A stretch of DNA of 64,000 bases from Alternaria dauci (Eukaryota > Ascomycota > Dothideomycetes > Pleosporales > Pleosporaceae). The position numbers and the translations under genes are program-made. This document shows positions 56,339 through 64,000 of the stretch, piece after piece; within the stretch, counting starts at the first letter, position 1, and every line of letters starts with the position of its first letter. The stretch spans positions 2,604,001 through 2,668,000 of the forward strand of contig NC_091272.1 in NCBI RefSeq assembly GCF_042100115.1. Reading direction: 5' to 3'. Under the pieces are notes generated by a model that saw only the letters and a program-made list of their open reading frames with translations, ran no database searches and was not told where the DNA came from.

Positions 56339-57083
56339 TGCTGCGGGTCGGGTGTGTTGATGTGGAGGTTGAAGGCAGAGAGGTACGTTGGTCGATCTTG
56401 GGTTTGGGAGGTGGAGCGCGCAGTAGGGCTGTGAGGTCGCGTTCTTGAGTGTATCTTTTTGCAGGAAGTGCTTTTTTGAGAGATTGTCAGAGGCAGACGC
56501 CACAGTAGTTTGCGCGTCGTGGAACCGCGGTCGAGAATGTTGAAGCCAGATTGTCCTAGGATTCGCTGTTGCGGGCAGCTTAGTCAACCTCCGAGATCTG
56601 AGCTATGAACTCCGCATCCCTCTCTGGCACTTGGACACGACAACATACTACGTACTTGGAAATAGCAGCACGAATCTCACAAGCTGCCGCATCACTATGC
56701 ATCATCTGGCGGACGCTTTTTGGGTTTCTGTAGTGTGTGAAAGCCCCTCAGATATGTGCTCGTCTCTCACCTGTGATCGCTCTTACTTGAAGCCGCCTCT
56801 ACACCGCGAACGCGTCAACACGATGTCTACTTATATCAGGTTTCCAATTAACGCAATCGACTGATCTTTCTGATTCCTCATTTCTCACCCGTCACTTAAT
56901 TGGAAGATACGTTTCTAAGCTACAACCGTCAGCTTTACTCCTACTCAGCCGCTTCACGAAATAACATCGCAATACTGCTTAGGGAGAATGCGTTTTGTGC
57001 ATCCTTCCCCGGGCAGCATTGTGCTGTACCGAGCGTCCGGATCTTTCTTTCCACTATGGCCGGCAGTGATCTGTACAGATGAC
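56339..57083. other. Divergent intergenic region, SEC11 / UIM-SIM protein
   Basis: 745 bp between divergent start codons. AT-rich in the middle (56640-56880). No TATA box, repeat or RNA gene was recognised. Confidence 0.35.
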
Positions 57084-58593
57084 ATGGCACCAAAGGAGGT
57101 TGTGCGCGCCCGCCCAACTGGATACGTAACGCTGCTATTGACGTTGGGCGACAACTTGGACTTGTAAGAACCTAGAGATTTGCAGATCTGTTCGACGTGC
57201 TAACACATGTAGTCGATGGGCTCTCACCACGGAAATCAGCAACTTCGATCCATTCATACCCATCACGCACGAAGACATTGTTGGCAACACGCCCGGCTTG
57301 GGCGCCGCCTACGACATGGCGGACAATGCGCTTGAAGCATCCCTGGGTCTCGATTACTGGCGAGAACGAGTAATGAGCAGGATCAGTGACGCTGGATATC
57401 CGGAAAGCGAAGCAACTAGTTCAGATGGAGATGCGGGCTCAGAATCAGAAATGAGAATGGCTCTCCGCTTAAGCCAAGAAGAGTTCTACAGCAAGCGATC
57501 GAAAGAAGAAACTGCGGGAAGTGCGAAGCTACCGACGCCATCCATATCACCGCATATTCCAGCACGAGATCCTAGTAATCAGCGCATTGTTATCCCTGCC
57601 GACGTGGGCCGCTCCTCAAACTTGTTCACGTCAGCCTGGGCAGGACCTCCAAACGCTTTCGCTAGCTCATCACAGCTTACCCGTCAACATGGAAAGTCTT
57701 GCTCGCCATCGTCTTCACCCAACTGGCTACAAGGGCGCGGACCAGACATGGTTATAGACTTGACGGATGACAGTAGCTGCTCGCGTTCGGCCGGCAAAAG
57801 CCCAGTCGAGTCGGCGCCATTCCGGCCTTCCTTCTTCGACAGGACCCTCGGTGGCTTGGATCGCGGCCGTAAAGAACCCATTAGTGATGTCGTTGAAGGC
57901 GAAATGTATGTTTATTAACGAGACCTATAGATATCTCAACTAACAACGGCCAGTTTTCAGAGCAAAGAATTTGTCCAAGTCCCCGTTGGTCCAAACTCCG
58001 AAATCAGCACACTGCAGAAAGAAAGCATATGGAACCGCCCGTACTTTCGCGATCCTATGCAAGGCATCAACTTCTTTGGCCACAACGACGATGGGATTTG
58101 GGGACTCCAGCATCCTGCCCTTGTCGATATCGATCCGGAAGATTTCGTTTTCGTCGCAGAGTACCTCGAAAGCGATGGTTTTGGTTACCGCAACCCACAA
58201 GATGGCAACGAAATGGATGAAGCATTTGCACAATGCGTGTCGGCATGGTTTACTGCGGAGAAGTTGGGCATGTCAGACATGATGGATCATGTCGTCGAAA
58301 AGCTGGAGAAACGCATAGAACCAGGAATGCACGACGTCTTGGTCTTCGCCGATCAAATCTATCGTTCACAAGACACGGCTCTTCTGTCACAAGCACAGCT
58401 GAAGGACTACTGCGCCATGTACATCGCGGAGAACTGGTGGATCTACTGGGGCGACGATAACTTGCGCTCGGGTTTCATCGAGAGGCTCCGGATATCACCA
58501 GAGCTGGAGGGAGACATCCTACGAAGAAGGACTCAAGCGCTTGAAGAACGTGTTAACGACGGCCAAGAAGACAGTGAGACGGAATCGGATTAA
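57084..58593 (+). CDS. Unknown protein with a UIM-like motif, a SUMO-interaction-like motif and a BTB-like C-terminal half
   Basis: Three exons: 57084-57163, 57213-57905 and 57954-58593, with 49- and 48-bp GT-AG introns; 470 aa. At about residues 103-118, SESEMRMALRLSQEEF fits the ubiquitin-interacting pattern (acidic lead, Phi-x-x-A-x-x-x-S-x-x-E). At about residues 207-213, VIDLTDD fits the SUMO-interacting pattern (hydrophobic core plus acidic flank). The part from about residue 258 (GINFFGHNDDGIWGLQHPAL, VDIDPEDFVFVAEYLESDGF) resembles the helical half of fungal BTB/POZ-like proteins. The tail is acidic. The combination suggests a reader or adaptor for ubiquitin- and SUMO-marked proteins. 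No family name is certain. Confidence 0.68.
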
Positions 58594-58843
58594 GTCTGCG
58601 GGGCCTTTACAGGCTATTCCTACGATATACCACGTTGGCTTATATAAGGCGGGATTCTATGTGAACAGAGAGGGTTCAGACCATTTTTCATCGATTTTTG
58701 GTGGCCAAGCTAGTCGAGAAAAGCTATTTCTTTCGCAGATCATAGTGCAACAGTGAACTCATCCAAATGATCTTGTTCAAATGTGGAAATCGAACCATTA
58801 TTCATCACTCTTCGCATTCTCATACAGTGCTGAGAGGCAAGCC

Positions 58844-60747
58844 TCAATCAGAGTCGCCTTCAAACTCAGGAACATTCGGGTCTGGATTCAGAATAGTTAG
58901 CGGAATACCTTGTTTGTCGCAAGTGCATCACGCAAATACGTACCTCTAAGTGCCATGTACTCCAACGTACCACCAGCCTTCTCCGCAAGGAAATCTCTTA
59001 CTATGGTCAGTTCATCTTCTGAAAGCAGCGTGTCCGTGTCCGCCATATCGACTGAAAGACGGATGCCTTGATTACCCAGCCCCAGTCGTGATACGAAATC
59101 CAAGAGACCATCCATGGTGAATTTCGATATACCGGAGATGGTGACAGTGCGGAGGTTCGGTAGACTCGCCAAATGGGGTAGTACGATATCGTTGAGCTCC
59201 AGGCCGCTGACGTACAGATCCTCTAGCTGAGTGAGATCTGTGATGATGGTGATGAGATGCTCGTCCCGAAGAACTTCGGGAAGAATGAGGTGTAGATCCC
59301 GCAACTCTGTCAACTGTTTCAAGGAATCTACGAGAATGTCCAAGTCATCTCGAAACATGCCATCAGTATCGCCACTCAGAAACAGGATCCTCAAGGATGA
59401 TTGTTGGTGCACCAGAGCTTGGTGAAACGTCTTGTGGTCTTTCAATGTATACGAATCTATCTCCAGGCTGCTGAGTTGTATCTTCTCTTCCAGTAGCACG
59501 GGCGTAATGAGTGCGGCTCCGGATTGCAGTTTCGAAAGGCTGAGTCGCTGAAGGCCGGCACATTTGCGTAGCCAGGCGGTTGTTTCGACAAAGACGTCAT
59601 GTTCTGTTGCTTCCAGGTCTACGGTACCATGAATATCCTCGATGCGAAGTGTTTTCAGAGCGGTACATCCTTGCAGTAGGGACAAATGGGGTATAGAGTC
59701 GTTGGATACGCATAATCTTAGATCTTCGAGCGAGTTACCATGATGATTAAGAGCTAGAAGTGTTTCGGCGCCGGCCTTGACGTCGCTGATCGTCTGGAGT
59801 GTCTGGAGTGTATTTGGCCGCATGGAAGAAAGGAACTTGGCGAACTTGTGGTCATTGTCTTCAGAAACCCAGGTATATATCATAAGAGATCTGAATTGCG
59901 GACAATGGTTGTTGATGGACGCGTGGACCAATTCATCCTCCAGAGGCTTTCCATCCCATAGCTCGAGGCTTGAGAGGCGGGGAAGGCGGGGCGTCCATCG
60001 CACAAGAGCACCAGGGTGAACTAACTTTTGTCAGATCATTTGCAATACTAGAGATTGAGATCTACTTGCGTTCACCACTGATCATCTCGAGGGCTGGGGT
60101 GTGTTGTGTGACCACTGCTCTATGTTAAGAGTACATCGTAGCGGTATCGCATACGAACCGTACCTTCGCCAATCGCATCGATTACGTCCGCCGTCTGTAT
60201 TCGTGTATACTTCCTGCCCTTGATATTTATCCCTGTTTCAATCTTCTCGAATTGCTTCAACGGTCCCGAGAAAAATTGCCTAAATCGAGATCAGAATTGG
60301 CGATGCCTACTAATCGAGCTTTACTTACTTGGAGACCCTCGTACGAAATTGATCATCTTCAAGGAGATATCCCAGATCGCGAAAGTCTAACGACTTGATG
60401 TAGCGACAGTAGGGGAAAAGTGTGACGCCCAGACTGGATGCGACGATTGAACGCCACAGGATCGACCATTTCTGTATCGTAAGCAGCTTGGTAGCAGCTG
60501 GCAGACCATAGAGGTCTTCTCCCCCGCCTCGGACAGGAGCTAGATGATGAGACCTTATACGTGTGTTAGTAAAACGGCGATCAACTAGCGGGCCCAGAGC
60601 AACATACTTGTACAGATAAGTTAATGCAGGTACGGCGAGAGCACGGCTGGCACAAGCACAGTTAAAGAGCGTGTCGAATTGTTCTTGATTGGCAAGTTCT
60701 TCGCATAGGAGATGCAAAATATCATCTGGCAGCGCTGAATGGGCCAT
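58844..60747 (-). CDS. F-box protein with leucine-rich repeats
   Basis: Probable substrate receptor of an SCF ubiquitin ligase. Six exons are read: 60608-60747, 60329-60553, 60164-60279, 60076-60114, 58944-60020 and 58844-58881; 544 aa. The N-terminal F-box-like stretch is ALPDDILHLLCEELANQEQF. From about residue 175 come irregular LRRs (LSSLELWDGKPLEDELVHAS, LEDLRLCVSNDSIPHLSLL, LEDLYVSGLELNDIVLPHLA, LRTVTISGISKFTMDGLLDF). The intron at 60554-60607 is 54 bp, in frame and stop-free, so retention would add 18 residues. The small fourth exon (39 bp, donor GTGAAC) is the least certain. It is divergent from RAD9 over 189 bp. Confidence 0.72.
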
Positions 60748-60842
60748 GTTGATTAAATTGACAATGGCTGAAGTCGCTCTCAGGAAAGTGCCTGGATGTG
60801 TTGCTGTTCTTGTAGAAGTAGGCGCGATGATGTCAATGCGCT

Positions 60843-60861
60843 AGCGCGTTTTTGACGCGCT
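60843..60861. promoter_or_regulatory. Perfect inverted repeat with ACGCG cores in the F-box/RAD9 promoter
   Basis: AGCGCGT-TTTTG-ACGCGCT, a perfect 7-bp inverted repeat with a 5-bp spacer. ACGCG is the core of the MBF (MluI cell-cycle box) site that drives G1/S genes, including many DNA-repair genes, in yeasts. It lies midway between two divergent starts, 76 bp before RAD9. Confidence 0.5.
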
Positions 60862-60936
60862 CTTTCCGCTTTCGGTGGCTCCTCGCGATCTGACACCAAT
60901 ACCTCACCACGATGCGAGCAATTCCGGATAGACAAG

Positions 60937-62287
60937 ATGGTCGTCCTCAACTTCACCCTAACACCAGAGGCCGCGTCCAAGGTTCATGACCTGCTTGTTT
61001 GCCTAGGCAAGTTTAGCGAGACTGTGGCTATCGAAGCGCGTCGAGAAAAGGTTGGTTTGCCGCTCTTGTTCTGTTCAGTCTGGCATCTCATACGTCCTGC
61101 ATCAGTTCACTTTTACCGCTCTCAACTCTTCAAAGTCCGCCTACGGCGCCATTACGTTAGATGGCCGGCAATTCTTCGCCAACTACAAGTGCGTGCCAAC
61201 CCATGGCGGACCTGACGGCCGCTTTACCTGCAGCATGTACACAAAGGCGCTCTTGTCAGTCTTCAAGAGTCGTCTGTACGACCCACTGGGGCGCGACGGC
61301 GCAATCGATCGCTGTGAAGTTAGCGTGCATGAGCGGGAGAATGAGGCACAATGCCGATTCATCGTCAAGATGGTGTGTAACCAGGGCGTCATCAAGACCT
61401 ACAAACTCACGTATGAAGCCGTCGACATCATGCATGCGCTCTTTGATCGCAGTATAGCGAGAAACAGATGGAACATACACGCTGGTGCTATGAAGGAATA
61501 TATTGAGTATTTTGGTACCAAAACTGAGATGCTCGATATCTTCGCTGGTACGGATGGCCGCTGTGTCTTTAAGAGTTACACAGAAAAGATTTCGAACGGA
61601 AAGGAAATCTTGAAGCATCCCCTTGTCACTGCTGTCGCAGTCCACAAATCCGACTTTGAACGATTCACTGTGCAGCCGGGCATGCATATCATCATCAGCG
61701 TCAAAGATTTCAAAGCGATCGTTGTTCATGCGGACACACTGAAGACGAGCTTGAGGGCTTTCTACTCTCAGCCAACGCGACCGCTACAGTTCAGCTATGG
61801 TTGCGATGGATTGCTTTGTGAGTTCACGCTAATGACTTCGGGTGATTACAACGGAGCTCCACCAACACCTGCGCCACAAGCAGTGAGCAGCAGACAGACA
61901 TCTCGCACTGCATCAGCGAAAACATCGGAAGACGGGCAGGGTCGTGGCTTCCGGTCTGACATGCCTCCGCCTATGCAACCCGCATCACGACGCGACGGGT
62001 CCGGCCGACTACGGAATCCAGGATCACGCCAAACCTCAGAAGCACAAGTACAGCCAGCCCGTCAGGATTCTGAGAGCCTCTTTGTTCCGGAGGACGAAGA
62101 TGCAGCGTGGGCACCTCTTGACTATGATAAGGAAGAGACATTAGGCTGGGACGCAAGTGCCAACCACGATGTATCGGCTTTTCCAACATTCACAGACAGC
62201 GGCAGTATGCCAAAGACGGATACAACGGACAACGGTGAAGTTTTTGAGCCTACCCAGCGTGTATCCCAGATCAAGGGACTGTGGTAG
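60937..62287 (+). CDS. RAD9: DNA-damage checkpoint clamp subunit Rad9 (9-1-1 complex)
   Basis: PCNA-like ring subunit with Rad1 and Hus1, loaded at damaged DNA to activate the ATR-type kinase. Exon 1 is 60937-61050 and exon 2 is 61106-62287; 431 aa. The intron 61051-61105 (GT-AG, 55 bp) joins ARREK to FTFTALNSSKSAYGA. An inner AG at about 61077-61078 would keep frame too but leaves a 28-bp intron, too short. The clamp domain fills residues 1 to about 290 (MVVLNFTLTPEAASKVHDLL, YEAVDIMHALFDRSIARN). The C-terminal tail is Ser/Arg/Gln-rich and ends in an acidic segment (SLFVPEDEDAAWAPLDYD), where phosphorylation and TopBP1-type binding are expected. Confidence 0.92.
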
Positions 62288-62906
62288 TAATGCTATGGTA
62301 TCGGTAAACGCAGTTCGCAAATCGAGGTAAAGAAGAAGAATAAGCAACTATTACAGAAGATGCGCATCTCGTACTTAACAAAGCCTGTCCACAAAGTGTG
62401 ACACGACCGGTTCAACTAACGTTTCTCTGGTTCATTTGTGTAATGGTGGAATTTGTCGATGACGGTCAGCTCGCTGCAAGGTCATAAGAATCGGCTTCAG
62501 TAAACGTGCTGTTTCAAGCACGGTGGATACGAAGACACCTTGGGATATGTATCACACCGTTATGGGGATGATGCTGATTCGGTTATGGAAGTGGCGAAGA
62601 AGAGCAGCGTGGTATGGTTATCGTCATCTGCGCGCCCAACAAATTGGACGATACTCTCAGGACATCGTGATGACGATGATGTCGTGATAGTGCCCTTCGG
62701 CTTACGCAGTCTTTGAGACATCTGTTAGTTGATGTCTTTGTTCTAAGCTTTCACGTTTTGCGGCATCGGCAAGGTGTGAATCGATGACGTCGAGCTCGCG
62801 TACGCGTATCCGCGGAAGGTGGGGCTGCCTGGAGAAAACGATGCAGGTAGTCCTACTACGTCCAGACCAGTGTGAAGCAACACCTTCATACTCTTTTCGA
62901 TCGGTA
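62288..62906. other. Intergenic region between RAD9 and the thiamine kinase gene
   Basis: 619 bp with RAD9 3' UTR and the next promoter. I looked for a thiamine riboswitch (CTGAGA and ACCTGATC-type cores) here and in the first intron and saw none. Nothing else was found. Confidence 0.35.
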
Positions 62907-64000
62907 ATGGCACCGAAACGCATTCTGGTAATCGCTGGCTCGGACAGTTCGGGTGGGGCGTACGTACGCATGCATGCATCCGCCCTCTGTCAGCCACACA
63001 CCACTAACGATCCTATCACACCAACAGCGGACTAGAAGCTGATCAGAAGGTCATTGCAGCCCATGGCTGCTATGCTATGACTGCTACGACTGCATTGACA
63101 GCGCAGAACACGCTCGGCGTACAGGATATACACCACACGCCGCCAGACTTCGTACGGAAGCAAATTGACGCTGTTTGCGAAGATGTCGGTGTGGATGTGG
63201 TCAAGACTGGTAAGAACGATAATGAGAACGGCCTACCTGATGGACGAATGCGCTGATAGAAACAGGCATGCTTGCCTCCGCCGAGACAATCTTGATTGCT
63301 GCAGACGCTTTCAAGAGACACGAGATTAACACCACTGTTGTTGACCCTGTATGTACTAGGTTGCATTTGTGTTTCCTATTTATGCAAATCCTAAAGCTTT
63401 CGGTTCGAGCTGATCATACTGAAAGGTAGTGGTGTCAACATCGGGCTCACAGCTCCTTCCTGAAACCGCCATCTCAACACTGATTCAACACCTCCTGCCT
63501 TGCACTACAATTCTCACACCAAACCTTCCAGAGGCACGGCTACTGCTTCAAACTGCTGGCTTAACCCTTTCTGACACCCAAAACGTCGAAGATATCGTCT
63601 CTATAGCACAGCATATCCAGTCACTAGGACCAAAATGGGTATTGCTAAAAGGTGGCCATTTACCATTGACCCACAGCCGTGTAGTAAGCACACAGGACAG
63701 CGAGAAAGAAGTCGTTTTGAACGTACTTGTAGGCGATAGCGGAGTCACGATATTCGAAAGTCCCTATCTGCAGTCCAAGAACACGCATGGGACCGGATGT
63801 TCGTTAGCATCCGCTATTGCATGTAATCTGGCTGAGGGAATGTCAATGATCAAGGCGGTTAAGAAGGCAAATCTGTATGTTGAAGCAGGAATCAAGACAG
63901 CCGTCGACTTGGGACAGGGAAGTGGCCCAATCAATCACTTCCATTCGGTATACATGCTGCCTTTCACACCAGGAAATTTCATCAGTTATCTGCTGGATCG
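62907..64000 (+). CDS. Hydroxymethylpyrimidine(-phosphate) kinase, Thi20/ThiD type, 3' part outside the window
   Basis: ATP-dependent phosphorylation of HMP and HMP-P in thiamine synthesis or salvage. Exons seen: 62907-62959, 63028-63209, 63266-63348 and 63426 to the edge, with GT-AG introns of 68, 56 and 77 bp; all phases agree. Motifs are RILVIAGSDSSGGAG (substrate loop), MTATTALTAQNTLGV, DVVKTGMLASAET, VVVSTSGSQLLPE, TILTPNLPEARLLL, WVLLKGGHLP and the anion-hole end THGTGCSLASAIACNLAEG. Fungal homologues often carry a C-terminal TenA/thiaminase-like domain (Thi20). Whether this gene does lies beyond 64000. Confidence 0.9.

Noticed and set aside
62288..63027. Possible TPP riboswitch near the thiamine kinase gene
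   Set aside because: Looked for CTGAGA and ACCTGAT-like core elements in the upstream region and the first intron; no convincing pair was found.
1..64000. CRISPR arrays, bacterial-type operons, insertion sequences, rRNA genes, intact transposons
   Set aside because: None seen. The window is intron-containing fungal nuclear DNA, and the only repeats are the short ones listed.

Overview
The window reads as nuclear DNA of a filamentous ascomycete, most likely a Dothideomycete of the Pleosporales type. The genes are carried on both strands and are split by very short introns (about 45 to 110 bp, donors such as GTAAGT or GTACGT, CTAAC-type branch sites). The gene set includes fungal markers such as NoxR, a peroxisomal uricase ending in SKL, a GT69 mannosyltransferase, Atg11 and homoserine dehydrogenase. 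Between roughly 39.8 and 44.6 kb the DNA is gene-poor and decayed, with changes that resemble fungal repeat-induced point mutation (RIP).

Layout. 1-5.4 kb: U3 snoRNP WD40 protein Nan1/Utp17 (partial), RNA polymerase subunit Rpb10, and a secretory-route 5'-nucleotidase-like phosphoesterase. 5.8-8.6 kb: RCC1 (Ran exchange factor) and a Tom6-like mitochondrial import protein. 10-16.3 kb: NoxR, copper chaperone Ccs1, mitochondrial ribosomal protein uL13m, and uricase, with a 44-bp inverted repeat between the last two. 17.1-24.5 kb: TORC2 subunit Rictor/Ste16 and a double-RING plus LON-domain protein with an upstream ORF that overlaps its start codon. 26-29.1 kb: a single-pass membrane protein and a GT69 glycosyltransferase. 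29.4-31.4 kb: a frameshifted C2H2 zinc-finger remnant and an unrecognised 303-codon ORF. 31.8-37.1 kb: CCDC174-like protein, homoserine dehydrogenase, and a Cys/His-rich unknown. 37-44.6 kb: gene desert with an amidase pseudogene, other coding debris and a short tandem repeat. 44.7-46.3 kb: two secreted proteins, one of them effector-sized. 47.2-64 kb: dense housekeeping genes (Atg11, CENP-H, Nhp6, tRNA-Gly, Sec11, a protein with UIM-like and SIM-like motifs, an F-box/LRR protein, Rad9, and a ThiD/Thi20-type kinase cut by the window end).

Many pairs are divergent over short shared promoters (Nan1/Rpb10, Ccs1/uL13m, CCDC174/HOM6, Atg11/CENP-H, F-box/Rad9), which would allow co-expression. No metabolic gene cluster and no intact transposon was recognised.

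The most unusual object is a tRNA-Gly(CCC) gene at 55135-55267. It has a canonical-position 11-nt intron and also a 50-nt insert inside the T-loop, between nucleotides 54 and 55. The insert's ends are fixed by the tRNA fold alone, yet it begins GTAAGT, ends CAG and carries CTAAC. Removing it restores a perfect T-arm. This looks like a spliceosomal-type intron inside a tRNA gene.

Intron and exon limits below come from reading splice signals and frames by eye. No alignment, expression data or gene finder was available.
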